A stretch of 15,540 nt of DNA from JBMNKL01 sp050261495 (GCA_050261495.1 JBLNDI010000054.1:1-15540), one strand, 5' to 3'. Numbered from the stretch's first letter, positions 1 to 7,955 are shown. Numbers and translations are program-made. The notes: generated by a model from the letters alone, not told the origin.

Positions 1-38
1 GTTTTAAAGAGGTCATTGGCAGGAAGATATCTTGCCGC

Positions 39-3000
39 ATGATGTTTTCCTGGGTTCTGGCCATAGTAGTGATGCTGTCCGCGGGAATAACGCAGCCGGC
101 GGCTGCGGACGACGGCGGCGACACTACCCCGCCGGAATGGGCGGATGGGTATCCCTTTGCGTCCAGAGTCAGCGACAAGGAGTTTTTGCTGTGTTTACGC
201 GGAAAAGAGCCTGGCACCGCCTACTGGGTGGTGCTCGCCGACGGGGAGGAAGCTCCCAGCGCGGAACAGGTTGAGAACCGCCAGAATGCTGACGGCGAGA
301 CAGTCCCCGGGGGCAGTTGCAATTTTATTGTCATCGGAGAAACAGCAGTCAGGGTCACAGGATTAATGCCGGATACATCTTACGATGTCTATGTCGTGGC
401 GAAAGATGCCGCGGGGAACCGCCAGGCCGCCCCGTCGCTCGTCGAGGCCACCACTACTTTCCCGGATTATGACAGGTCCGGGGTTACGGACATCGTACAG
501 GGCGCGCCCGGAAGCAGGCAGGTTACCCTGACAGTGACCATGTGCAACGCTGCCGGGACTGGATCGCCCGGTTACCCGGCGGGAGACTTCTGCGTAACGG
601 TAGAAAGCCTGGAAGACGGCGAGATAAACAGGGTGCAGACGAATTTCGCCAGTGCACCGTTCTCCGGCTTTACAGATAACGACAACGGGACTTACACAGT
701 GGTCTTTACGGGGACCGGCGACGGCACATACTATACCCTTTTATCCCTGACGGTATCCGGTTTTCTCATCGATTCCTCATGTAGTTTTGAGACCCCGCCG
801 GGGTATGTCTGCGAAATTGTCGGCGGAGCGCAATACACCGACTTGGGCGATGCGCTGGACGTGGTGCAGGACGGGCAAACCATCAGGCTGCTGGCGGACA
901 TTTATTACAACAGTGGCATTGAGATCGAGGGCATGGATATCACCTTTGACTTGGCTGGACATACGCTGGAGGTTGTAGATCCTTCAAGCGGAGGCGCCGG
1001 CCTCTGGGTGATGGACGGCGCCGTAACTTATGTCGACAGCACCGGCCTTGGCGAATTCAACGTCACCGGCGAGGATGCCGGCGTGCAGGCCATGGATGAC
1101 GGGACGGCTATGGTAACCAATGCTACGGCAACCGGTGAAGAAGGCTGCGGCGCATGGGCCGATGGAGGAAGCATTGCTGTATATGGCGACGCCATCGCCA
1201 CCGGCGGCCACAGCTGCGGCGTATTGGCCGAAGCCGGCGGAAGCGTGCATGTTTACGGCGATGCGGCGGGAATATGGTGCGGTGCATATGCGACGGGAGA
1301 CTCCACCGTCCGGGTCGACGGCAATGCACAGGGCGAAGTATACGGCGCATATGCCGACGGCGGTTCTTATCTCGCGGTCATTGAGATTGGCGGTAATGCC
1401 GCCGCAACCGCAGACGGAGGAGTCGGAGCGTGCGCTGTTGGATCCCGGTCCGTAGTCACGGTCGCCGGTGACGTTGCCGCAGAAGCAACGGACGGAGTCG
1501 GCGCTTTTGCTGCCGACGGCGGAAGTATTACAATAGACGGCATTATTACAGCGGATTGCTATATAAAAGCCGGTTCGGGCAGCTTTGCCATGGGAGACTG
1601 GGTTGAACCCACCACCAAGGAAGGCTATCATACCTACACCGACGGTACCAATACCGTATGGGTCAAGATTGAACCTGCAGACACCACCCCGCCTACCGTT
1701 CCCACAGGTCTTGTTGTAACAGGCCGCACAAAATCCAGCATTTCCATCAAATGGAACGCTTCCACGGATGCCAGCGGCATTGCAGGTTATGATATTCAAA
1801 TGAAGCAAGGAAACGAAGGCGCATATTCCATAGCAGGCACAACCGGAGGGAATACAACCGGGTTTACCAAGACCGGCCTGAACGCTTCTACTGGCTATTA
1901 CTTCCGTGTGCGGGCCAGGGACGGGAGTCCCAATGCAAACGTCTCAAATTGGTCTGACGAGATAAGCGCCGCCACCATGGGTGACGCCCCGGGCAGCGGA
2001 ACCAACGGAGGCAGTGAAAGCGGCGCCAAGCCCGCGCCGCCGTCTTACAAGGCGGACGTTTCAGGCATTGGGGCATCGATGACCATGCTGCCCGTCAATG
2101 TCAATACAAGTACCGGCAATGCCGCGACAAATATGGGCGCCCTGGCCGAAGAGGCTTTCGGTGGCACGGGAAAAGCAGTCGTCATGGTACCGTCCATTCC
2201 CGATGTGGATTCCTATACGCTGGAAATGCCGGCCGCTTTCTTAGCCGGCTCACAAGACGAAGGCGCCTTGACCTTTTCCACCCCGCTGGGCAATGTTGTC
2301 ATACCAGGCGGCATGCTGGCGGGAACACCGGGAACCGAAGGAAAAAAAGCGGGTATTACCATTGCCCGTGGCGATAAAACCGGTTTGCCCGACGAAGTGC
2401 AGACAGCCATCGGCAACCGTCCTGTTGTCCAACTCACCCTGACGCTGGATGGAGCGCAAACCGACTGGAACAACCCGGACGCGCCGGTGACGGTATCCAT
2501 ACCTTATACCCCTGCAACTGAGGAGCTTGCCAACCCGGAAAGCATTGTAATCTGGTACATCGACGGCAGCGGCAATGCGGTATGCGTGCCCAACGGGCGC
2601 TACGATCCGGATACCGGCACAGTGACTTTCACCACCACCCATTTCAGCCGCTATGCCGTAAGCTTCAAGCAGGTGAGTTTCAAAGACGTGTCGAAGAACG
2701 CATGGTATGCCAGGGCAGTTTCGTTCATAGCTGCAAGGGATATAACCACCGGCACGGGAGGCGGCAGCTTCAGCCCTGACGCCAGGCTGACCCGGGGTGA
2801 ATTCATAGTTATGCTGATGAGAGCCTGCGGCATCGAAGCCGACGCGAGCCCTGACCCGGCAAAGAATTTCTCGGACGCGGACAACACGTACTACACCGGT
2901 TATCTTGCAGCGGCAAAGCGGCTGGGAATTACCAAGGGCGTGGGAAACAACATGTACGCTCCAGGCAGGGAGATCACCCGCCAGGAAATGTTCACGCTGC

Positions 3001-3224
3001 TATATAATGTGCTGAAAAAGCTTGACCGGCTCCCGCAAGGCAACTCGGGCAAAACGTTGTCCGATTTCTCCGACGCCGGCCTGATTGCTCCCTGGGCGAA
3101 GGAAGCCATGACGCTGCTGGTCAGAACCGGCGCCATCAGCGGCTCGAACGGCAGGCTCGACCCGGCCGGCGGCTCCACCCGCGCACAGATGGCCCAGGTG
3201 CTTTACAACCTGCTGGGGAAGTAA
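39..3224 (+). CDS. Secreted S-layer homology (SLH) surface protein with Fn3-like domains and a beta-helix-type repeat region
   Basis: A large exported cell-surface protein, presumably held non-covalently to secondary wall polymer by three C-terminal SLH domains (about residues 880-930, 945-995 and 1010-1061). A hydrophobic segment (residues 3-18) ending in an AAA cleavage site near residue 23 is a signal peptide. Next come an Fn3-like domain (about 29-135, TPPEW start), a beta-sandwich-like stretch (about 140-250), a Gly/Ala-rich beta-helix-type region (258-510) with about six repeats of 21-26 residues, an Fn3 domain (548-647, DTTPPTVP start) and an uncharacterised domain (672-875). The substrate or role is not visible; adhesion or envelope structure is an inference. 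The reading frame stays open to base 1 and encodes Lys/Arg residues ahead of the first ATG, as a signal-peptide n-region would. The AGGAAG at 21-26 is far from ATG 39, so the true start may lie outside the window. Confidence 0.88.
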   Translation: MMFSWVLAIVVMLSAGITQPAAADDGGDTTPPEWADGYPFASRVSDKEFLLCLRGKEPGTAYWVVLADGEEAPSAEQVENRQNADGETVPGGSCNFIVIGETAVRVTGLMPDTSYDVYVVAKDAAGNRQAAPSLVEATTTFPDYDRSGVTDIVQGAPGSRQVTLTVTMCNAAGTGSPGYPAGDFCVTVESLEDGEINRVQTNFASAPFSGFTDNDNGTYTVVFTGTGDGTYYTLLSLTVSGFLIDSSCSFETPPGYVCEIVGGAQYTDLGDALDVVQDGQTIRLLADIYYNSGIEIEGMDITFDLAGHTLEVVDPSSGGAGLWVMDGAVTYVDSTGLGEFNVTGEDAGVQAMDDGTAMVTNATATGEEGCGAWADGGSIAVYGDAIATGGHSCGVLAEAGGSVHVYGDAAGIWCGAYATGDSTVRVDGNAQGEVYGAYADGGSYLAVIEIGGNAAATADGGVGACAVGSRSVVTVAGDVAAEATDGVGAFAADGGSITIDGIITADCYIKAGSGSFAMGDWVEPTTKEGYHTYTDGTNTVWVKIEPADTTPPTVPTGLVVTGRTKSSISIKWNASTDASGIAGYDIQMKQGNEGAYSIAGTTGGNTTGFTKTGLNASTGYYFRVRARDGSPNANVSNWSDEISAATMGDAPGSGTNGGSESGAKPAPPSYKADVSGIGASMTMLPVNVNTSTGNAATNMGALAEEAFGGTGKAVVMVPSIPDVDSYTLEMPAAFLAGSQDEGALTFSTPLGNVVIPGGMLAGTPGTEGKKAGITIARGDKTGLPDEVQTAIGNRPVVQLTLTLDGAQTDWNNPDAPVTVSIPYTPATEELANPESIVIWYIDGSGNAVCVPNGRYDPDTGTVTFTTTHFSRYAVSFKQVSFKDVSKNAWYARAVSFIAARDITTGTGGGSFSPDARLTRGEFIVMLMRACGIEADASPDPAKNFSDADNTYYTGYLAAAKRLGITKGVGNNMYAPGREITRQEMFTLLYNVLKKLDRLPQGNSGKTLSDFSDAGLIAPWAKEAMTLLVRTGAISGSNGRLDPAGGSTRAQMAQVLYNLLGK

Positions 3225-3245
3225 ACAATAACAGCACAAATCAGA

Positions 3246-3281
3246 AGCCAGTCACACAAAAAAATGTGACTGGCTTTCTGT
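3246..3281 (+). terminator. Rho-independent terminator after the SLH gene
   Basis: An 11-bp perfect stem (3246-3256 with 3265-3275), extendable by one A-T pair, has an A-rich 8-base loop and is followed by a T-rich run (TTCTGTTTTCC). It begins 21 bases after the SLH stop. The ferredoxin gene converges on it from the other side, and the stem could serve both strands, although the T-run on the minus side is weak. Confidence 0.85.
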
Positions 3282-3310
3282 TTTCCTTTTCCTTATCCAA
3301 TTTCCTTACC

Positions 3311-3499
3311 CTATTCCACTTTAATTGCCTCTACCGGGCATTGACTCTCCGCATCCTTTGCCGAATCAATCAAATCCTCAGGTATTTCATCATCCGGTGC
3401 AATTGCCTTCCCGTCGTCGTCCATCCTGAAAATATCCGGGCATATATCCGCGCAAAGTCCGCACCCGATGCAAAGGTCCTTGTCAACATATCCTTTCAT
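3311..3499 (-). CDS. Small single-cluster [4Fe-4S] ferredoxin
   Basis: A 62-residue electron carrier. The N-terminal motif CIGCGLCADICP gives C10, C13, C16 and C20, and a single C-terminal C54 sits in a CPVEAI context. C10, C13, C16 and C54 fit ligands for one [4Fe-4S] cluster. The second CxxCxxC of 2[4Fe-4S] ferredoxins is missing and replaced by an acidic stretch, as in Desulfovibrio/Pyrococcus-type monocluster ferredoxins. An AGGAGG lies 8 bases before ATG 3499. The gene follows hcp by 32 bases on the same strand with no terminator between, so the two are probably co-transcribed. It is an obvious candidate electron donor for the hybrid-cluster protein, but that partnership is inferred from position. 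Confidence 0.9.
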   Translation of the reverse strand: MKGYVDKDLCIGCGLCADICPDIFRMDDDGKAIAPDDEIPEDLIDSAKDAESQCPVEAIKVE

Positions 3500-3531
3500 T
3501 TGTACCGCCTCCTGGTATTTTATTATTTATT

Positions 3532-5178
3532 TTATACCATAAACATCTCAATATCATCATCAACATTTGTTATGCCGCCTATGCCGAACTTCTCAACCAA
3601 GAGGCCGGCAACGCCGGGCGACAGGAAAGCAGGCAGCGTCGGCCCGAGATGTATGTTCCTGACGCCCAGGTACAACAGGGCAAGAAGGACTATTACCGCC
3701 TTCTGCTCGTACCAGGCAATATTGTAAACAATCGGCAGCTTATTGACATCATCCAGTCCAAGGGCTTCCTTCAGCTTCAGGGCAATAACCGCCAGCGAGT
3801 ATGAATCATTGCACTGGCCGGCGTCAAGCACTCTCGGAACGCCCTCGATATCTCCCAGTTCCAGCTTGTTATAGCGGTATTTCGCACAGCCTGCGGTCAG
3901 TATGACGGTATCTTCGGGAAGCCTCCGCGCGAATTCCGTGTAATATTCCCTGCTCTTCATCCTGCCGTCGCATCCCGCCATAACAATAAACTTCCTTATT
4001 TTGCCGGCTTTGACAAGCTCAATTACCTTATCCGCCAGGCCCAGCACGGTATTGTGGGCAAATCCCCCGGTTATTTCGCCCTTTTCAATCTCCTGCGGGG
4101 AAGCACATTTTTTGGCATGCTCGATTATTTCGGAAAAATCTTTAGCCTTGCCTTCTTTCCTGTCAGGAATATGCTTCAGCCCGGGATATCCCACAACTCC
4201 TGTCGTGTAAACCCTGTCCCTGTAAGAATCCTTTGGCGGTACCAGGCAATTGGTAGTCATGAGTATAGGCCCGTTGAAGCTTTCAAATTCCTTATCCTGC
4301 CTCCACCACGCGTTTCCGTAGTTTCCGGCAAAATGGCCGTACTTCTTGAAAGCGGGGTAATAATTTGCCGGAAGCATTTCCCCGTGCGTATAGACATCCA
4401 CTCCGGTTCCCTCGGTTTGGACCAGCAATTCTTCCATATCTTTCAGGTCATGCCCGCTTATTAGTATGCCCGGATTGTTTCTCACGCCAATATTAACCTT
4501 CGTGATTTCGGGATTGCCATAGGTGGACGTATTGGCCCTGTCCAGGAGCGCCAATGCCTCGACCCCGTATTTTCCCGTTTCCATGACCAGCGCTGTAAGT
4601 TCTTCGGCTGAAAGCCCGTCGTCAAGTGTTGAAGCCAGGGCCTTGTGCATGAAATTATATATTTCGTCACTGCTGTATCCCAGGATGGAAGCATGCTCCG
4701 TATATGCAGCCATGCCTTTCAAACCGTATATTATAAGCTCCCTCAGCGACCTGACATCTTCATCCGCCGTACTTAGAATCCCGACTTCCGCTGCCTTTTG
4801 ATCCATCTGCTCAAGGCTGTCCGCATACCACATCGCCGCGTCATGGAGATCCTTCCCCGGCTCGATACCGGCCTCCTGCAGCTTGTTCCTTGTTTCATCC
4901 CTTAATGAAAGGCCTTCTTTTATCTTCTTAACAAAGAAGTCCTTGTCGAAGTTAACGTTCGTTACCGTGGAAAAAAGCCCTTCCACGATGAATTTATCGG
5001 CTTTTTCATTTTTTATGCCGGCTTCGCCGGCTTTCAAACGGTATATTGAAATACCTTTCAAAACATACAACAACAAATCCTGGAGGTTCGACACATCAGC
5101 GGTCTTTCCGCAAACCCCCCTTACAGTACAGCTTTTACCACCTGCCGCTTCCTGGCATTGGTAGCAAAACATTCCCAT
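3532..5178 (-). CDS. hcp: Hybrid-cluster protein (class I), hydroxylamine/NO reductase type
   Basis: Cytoplasmic iron-sulfur-oxygen cluster enzyme. Family members reduce hydroxylamine in vitro and nitric oxide in cells. The start is set at ATG 5178 (GAAGGGAG about 10 bases upstream), giving 548 residues, the usual length; the longer open frame up to 5385 encodes non-homologous residues and runs into the upstream gene. The N-terminal cubane ligands are C5, C8, C17 and C23, i.e. CX2CX8CX5C, the class I spacing of strict anaerobes. All expected hybrid-cluster ligands are present in their family contexts: H243 (GHDL), E267 (HGEMLP), C311 (TNCLVPP), C403 (MAGCDG), C431 (AGCAKYR), C456 (GQCNDSY), E491 and K493 (WYEQKAV). 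The protein therefore looks intact and functional. It is flanked by a UPF0145 gene upstream and a ferredoxin downstream. Confidence 0.96.
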   Translation of the reverse strand: MGMFCYQCQEAAGGKSCTVRGVCGKTADVSNLQDLLLYVLKGISIYRLKAGEAGIKNEKADKFIVEGLFSTVTNVNFDKDFFVKKIKEGLSLRDETRNKLQEAGIEPGKDLHDAAMWYADSLEQMDQKAAEVGILSTADEDVRSLRELIIYGLKGMAAYTEHASILGYSSDEIYNFMHKALASTLDDGLSAEELTALVMETGKYGVEALALLDRANTSTYGNPEITKVNIGVRNNPGILISGHDLKDMEELLVQTEGTGVDVYTHGEMLPANYYPAFKKYGHFAGNYGNAWWRQDKEFESFNGPILMTTNCLVPPKDSYRDRVYTTGVVGYPGLKHIPDRKEGKAKDFSEIIEHAKKCASPQEIEKGEITGGFAHNTVLGLADKVIELVKAGKIRKFIVMAGCDGRMKSREYYTEFARRLPEDTVILTAGCAKYRYNKLELGDIEGVPRVLDAGQCNDSYSLAVIALKLKEALGLDDVNKLPIVYNIAWYEQKAVIVLLALLYLGVRNIHLGPTLPAFLSPGVAGLLVEKFGIGGITNVDDDIEMFMV

Positions 5179-5203
5179 AAATACATTTCTCCCTTCTTCA
5201 GTA

Positions 5204-5247
5204 AGTATTAACAACATTTTACCGGTTGCCCCGGTCCAAAGTATTAA
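5204..5247 (-). promoter_or_regulatory. Possible regulatory dyad and direct repeats before hcp
   Basis: In the 104-base gap before hcp there is a 5-bp inverted repeat ACCGG-N5-CCGGT (5221-5235), flanked by two copies of AGTATTAA (5204-5211 and 5240-5247). A factor could act here to separate hcp expression from the gene upstream. No convincing promoter hexamers were found, and no known motif is claimed. Confidence 0.25.
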
Positions 5248-5282
5248 TACCACTGTTTTGAAGCTGTAAACGCGATGGGATA

Positions 5283-5597
5283 TTATTCCAATACCACGGC
5301 CGTGCCGGAAGCAGTAACCATCAGCATGTTGCCTTGCAGGACTTCGTAATCGACGTCCACGCCGACTATGGCATTTGCCCCGCATTGCCGCGCCCTGTGG
5401 ACCATTTCCATAATAGCCTGCTCCCTGGCGTCAATCAATTCGCCCTCGTATGAGCCCGACCTGCCGCCGAATATATTCGTCAAACCGGCTGCAAAATCCT
5501 TGATAAAATCGACGCCCGACACCACTTCACCGAAAATAATTCCCTTGTACTCCTTTATTTTTCTTCCTTCCACCGATGGGGTTGTTGTAACGATCAT
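5283..5597 (-). CDS. YbjQ/UPF0145 family protein (putative heavy-metal-binding domain)
   Basis: A 104-residue protein whose full length matches the YbjQ/UPF0145 family, a small pentamer-forming fold of unknown physiological function. Typical features are the MIVTTTPSVEGR start, GEVVSG near residue 23, the FGGRSGSYE segment near 44, the helix with AREQAIMEM, and NAIVGVDVDYE near 76. A GGAGG lies 9-10 bases ahead of ATG 5597. It is the first gene of a probable UPF0145-hcp-ferredoxin unit, with 104 bases to hcp and a TTGACA promoter upstream (5644-5672). The link to nitrosative or metal stress is inferred from that context only. Confidence 0.9.
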   Translation of the reverse strand: MIVTTTPSVEGRKIKEYKGIIFGEVVSGVDFIKDFAAGLTNIFGGRSGSYEGELIDAREQAIMEMVHRARQCGANAIVGVDVDYEVLQGNMLMVTASGTAVVLE

Positions 5598-5643
5598 ATT
5601 GCATTTCCTCCAATCTCATTTTTTATATTATACTGCTTCATGG

Positions 5644-5672
5644 AGCATATTTCTTCATATTTAAGGTGTCAA
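5644..5672 (-). promoter_or_regulatory. Sigma-A promoter for the UPF0145-hcp-ferredoxin unit, with palindrome over the -35
   Basis: On the minus strand a perfect TTGACA (5672-5667) and TATGCT (5649-5644) are separated by 17 bases, about 45 bases before the UPF0145 start. A perfect 10-bp palindrome TCAAGCTTGA (5669-5678) overlaps the -35 box and may be an operator. The regulator is not identifiable from sequence. Confidence 0.55.
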
Positions 5673-5679
5673 GCTTGAA

Positions 5680-5870
5680 ATTTTCACTTTTCCGTTAATT
5701 AACCAGTCGTGCTTAAGGCAGGGATGCCGATTCATCCGCGCCTGCGTGAGGACAAATCAAAGCATTACAGCCTGCCAATGACGGAACTTGATGCCAAATT
5801 TGCGCTATGCCCACCCATCCCTATAGTGTATTTCGGGTCAGGAAATAACATTAACATAATAAATAAACCG
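5680..5870. other. Non-coding stretch between divergent UPF0145 and coat-like genes
   Basis: Part of a gap of about 350 bases between divergent genes. Apart from the promoters described on either side, only one weak hairpin is seen (GCAGG 5718-5722 with CCTGC 5741-5745). No open frame with a ribosome site and no recognisable RNA were found. Confidence 0.4.
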
Positions 5871-5872
5871 TA

Positions 5873-5900
5873 ACCCTTCGTAAAAAACATTCATAAATTA
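5873..5900 (+). promoter_or_regulatory. Sigma-K-like promoter for the coat-like gene
   Basis: AC at 5873-5874, a 17-base gap, then CATAAATTA at 5892-5900. This matches the mother-cell sigma-K pattern (AC, 16-17 bases, CATANNNTA). It lies 44 bases before the ATG, which has a strong AAGGAGG (5931-5937). No good sigma-A hexamer pair was found here. The match is to a short consensus and could be chance in AT-rich DNA. Confidence 0.4.
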
Positions 5901-5944
5901 TATAGAGGCTAACAATAAATTATTATATGTAAGGAGGATATCCC

Positions 5945-6499
5945 ATGTATGACTATTGCAATGAAAGAATGCAGATGATGCCGATGCAGAACATGTTCAA
6001 TCCGGCTGCGGCTATGCCTGCACAAAATATATTTAATCCCATGGCGCCCATGCCGATGCAGAATATGTTCAATCCTATGGCGATGCCGATGCAGAACATG
6101 CAGAACCCGATGGCAACCATGCCAATGCAGAACATGTACAACCCGATGAATGTAATGTCCGAGGCAGAACTCGAAAACCTGTATCCCCAGACTTATAAAG
6201 CAATCCAGCCCGAGGTTGAGAAAGCGTGCGACAAGTATATAAGCAAATTCGGAGAAAAATGCCCTGACAAGGCTGACGTTGAATCAATGGTCAGCGATAT
6301 ATACGACAAGGTGGAACCCAATGTCGAAGCAATTATCAAAAATAGTCCGATGCCAGAAGAACGGCAGTTTTTCGGAGGCGGCAGGAGGATCCTGAGGGAT
6401 TTCATTACGGCATTGCTCATAGCAAACCTGATCCGCAGAAGAAGGCGCCCATTCTTTGGATTCCCGGTTTTCCCGTTTGGAGTGGGAGTAGGCTTCTAG
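5945..6499 (+). CDS. Met/Asn/Pro-repeat, spore-coat-like small protein
   Basis: A 184-residue protein in three parts. Residues 8-70 carry about five imperfect 10-14-residue repeats built on PMQNMFNPMA. Residues 72-135 form a helical domain with LYPQTYKAIQPEVEKACDKY and a later SDIYDKVEPNVEA segment; I recall this Tyr-Pro...Cys-Asp pattern from uncharacterised Clostridia proteins, but no named family can be asserted. Residues 144-184 hold GGGRRILRD, a short hydrophobic stretch, RRRRR and an aromatic/Gly tail (FFGFPVFPFG). The composition, the perfect AAGGAGG 7 bases before the start and the sigma-K-like promoter suggest a spore coat or envelope component. That function is inference. It is monocistronic, with divergent UPF0145 upstream and convergent nspC downstream. 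Confidence 0.8.
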   Translation: MYDYCNERMQMMPMQNMFNPAAAMPAQNIFNPMAPMPMQNMFNPMAMPMQNMQNPMATMPMQNMYNPMNVMSEAELENLYPQTYKAIQPEVEKACDKYISKFGEKCPDKADVESMVSDIYDKVEPNVEAIIKNSPMPEERQFFGGGRRILRDFITALLIANLIRRRRRPFFGFPVFPFGVGVGF

Positions 6500-6585
6500 G
6501 CCAATAGCCCGCGTTCATCCAAATCGGTATTCAAAGGGGCAAAATGATATTGCAACCCGGCGGGACAGGTTCCGGCAGGACGGAC

Positions 6586-6608
6586 GAGGGGACATTTTCG
6601 TCACCCTC
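6586..6608. repeat. REP-like imperfect hairpin
   Basis: GAGGGGAC (6586-6593) can pair with GTCACCCTC (6600-6608) around a 6-base loop with one bulged base. There is no T-run on either strand, so it is not a standard terminator. Shortly after it, the word GTTCCTTGTC (6613-6622) also occurs at 9497-9506 in another intergenic hairpin, hinting at dispersed repetitive elements. Confidence 0.35.
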
Positions 6609-6675
6609 TCTCGTTCCTTGTCATGCCCCCGCAAAACCCTTCTTTTTATTAGCCATGTTAACCTGCGCATTAGCC

Positions 6676-6807
6676 GCCGTTAACCGGCACAATATGTCAC
6701 CCGCGAAAGCTGTTAACCGCCGCGGTACGCACCCATGAAAGCCGTTAACCGGCGCAGCATATTGCCCATGAAAATCGTTACCCCGGCGCAGCACGCCGCT
6801 CAAGAAA
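6676..6807. repeat. Four degenerate 32-34-bp tandem repeats
   Basis: Units at 6676-6708 (33), 6709-6740 (32), 6741-6773 (33) and 6774-6807 (34). Each opens with a GCCGTTAACCGGC-like core, where GTTAAC is palindromic, and ends in a CCCATGAAA-like tail. The first and third units agree best and the last has diverged most. The array stops about 11 bases before the nspC stop codon. Confidence 0.7.
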
Positions 6808-6818
6808 AAGGCAGAATG

Positions 6819-7955
6819 TTATGACAGGCGGGATTTGTAATCCTCGTAGCCGAACCGCCTGATGATTTTAATCCCGTCCTTCTCGCTGTATAATGCTATG
6901 GAGGGAAGGTTCACACCGTTGAACATATTGTTTTTAACCATGGTGTAATGCGCCATGTCGCAAAACGCAATCCTGTCGCCGGGCTTCAGCGGCTCCCTGA
7001 ACGAGTAATCCCCGATCACGTCTCCTGCAAGACAGGTATTTCCGCCAAGCTTGTAAGTAAACTCGTACTCGTCCGGTTTCCCCGCACCGACAATCTCAGG
7101 CCTGTACGGCATTTCCAGCACATCCGGCATATGGCAGGCCGCCGACGCGTCCAGGATGGCAATTTTCATTCCGTTATCAACAATATCCAGGACGCTGGAC
7201 ACTAAATATCCGGCATTTAGCGCAAACGCCTCTCCAGGTTCCAGGTATACCTTCACGCCGTATTTTTCCATAATAAACGTAATTGAACTCACAAGGGTCT
7301 CAATATCGTAATCCGGCCTGGTTATGTGATGTCCGCCGCCCATGTTGAGCCATTTCATTCCCTTAATGTACCTGCCGAACTTTTCGTCAATTACTCTGAC
7401 GGTGCGTTCAAGCGTATCGGAATTTTGCTCGCACATGGTATGAAAATGCAGGCCGTCAATACCCTCAAGCTCATCGGGCCGGAAATTTGCAAGCGTAACA
7501 CCCAGCCGCGAGTTTCTGCAGCACGGGTCATAAATCGGAACACTTATTTCCGAGTATTCAGGATTTACGCGTATGCCGCATTCCACACGCTTTCCGGATG
7601 CTTTCACTTTTCCCTTGAACCGGTTCCACTGGCTGAAGGAATTAAAAATGACATGGTCGCAATATTTTAAAATCTCATCAAATTCTTCCTCTATATAGGC
7701 AGGGGAATAAATATGGACTTCCTTCCCCATTTCCTCGCAACCAAGCCTGGCTTCAAAAAGCGAGCTTGCGGCAACCCCGTCGGCATACTGTGATATCAGC
7801 GGATAAACGGCATACATGGAGAAACCTTTTTGTGCAAGAAGAATGCTGCAGCCTGTCCGTTCCCGGACAGACCGCAGTATCTCAAGATTCCTTATCAAAA
7901 GCCGTTCGTCCACGATATAGCACGGCGTCGGTAAAGCCTCAAAATTTATATCCAT
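6819..7955 (-). CDS. nspC: Carboxynorspermidine/carboxyspermidine decarboxylase
   Basis: PLP-dependent fold-III decarboxylase (alanine racemase/ornithine decarboxylase type) that removes CO2 from carboxyspermidine or carboxynorspermidine to give spermidine or norspermidine. Its 378 residues are the family's usual size. The PLP lysine is K43 in LLAQKGFSMYAVYPL. Other family marks are HFHTMCEQ (170-177), the glycine-rich MGGGHH (205-210), the EPGE phosphate-site motif (239-242) and the C-terminal GGNTCLAGD with the catalytic-type C308 and D312. The start at 7955 has GAGG about 8 bases upstream. It lies 99 bases after the dehydrogenase on the same strand, the canonical pairing. Spermidine versus norspermidine cannot be decided from sequence; spermidine is more usual where arginine decarboxylase supplies putrescine. 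Confidence 0.95.
   Translation of the reverse strand: MDINFEALPTPCYIVDERLLIRNLEILRSVRERTGCSILLAQKGFSMYAVYPLISQYADGVAASSLFEARLGCEEMGKEVHIYSPAYIEEEFDEILKYCDHVIFNSFSQWNRFKGKVKASGKRVECGIRVNPEYSEISVPIYDPCCRNSRLGVTLANFRPDELEGIDGLHFHTMCEQNSDTLERTVRVIDEKFGRYIKGMKWLNMGGGHHITRPDYDIETLVSSITFIMEKYGVKVYLEPGEAFALNAGYLVSSVLDIVDNGMKIAILDASAACHMPDVLEMPYRPEIVGAGKPDEYEFTYKLGGNTCLAGDVIGDYSFREPLKPGDRIAFCDMAHYTMVKNNMFNGVNLPSIALYSEKDGIKIIRRFGYEDYKSRLS

Larger units (their letters stand above)
6500..6818. other. Convergent intergenic region with hairpin and tandem repeats
   Basis: 319 bases between the stops of two convergent genes. The region holds an imperfect REP-like hairpin (6586-6608) and four 32-34-bp degenerate repeats (6676-6807). 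Short open frames on both strands (6544-6738 +, 6803-6621 -) lack ribosome sites and merely read through the repeats, so I do not call them genes. No clear terminator with a T-run was found for either gene. Confidence 0.5.

Noticed and set aside
984..1808. 274-residue open frame antisense to the SLH gene
   Set aside because: It mirrors the Gly/Ala-rich repeat coding of the + strand, has no ribosome site and a Cys/Gly/Arg-rich composition; it is a shadow of the SLH gene.
3266..3727. 153-residue + strand frame over the ferredoxin and hcp ends
   Set aside because: It overlaps two well-supported genes and a terminator; no ribosome site or family features.
5179..5385. 69-residue N-terminal extension of hcp
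   Set aside because: The family starts at the MFCYQCQEA motif, the ribosome site is at that start, and the extension overlaps the UPF0145 gene.
6544..6738. Short frames on both strands through the 33-bp repeats
   Set aside because: No ribosome site, low-complexity products that follow the DNA repeats, and convergent intergenic location.
6676..6807. CRISPR array
   Set aside because: Repeats are contiguous and degenerate with no unique spacers, and there are no cas genes; the same applies to the 16-bp repeats at 12496-12559.
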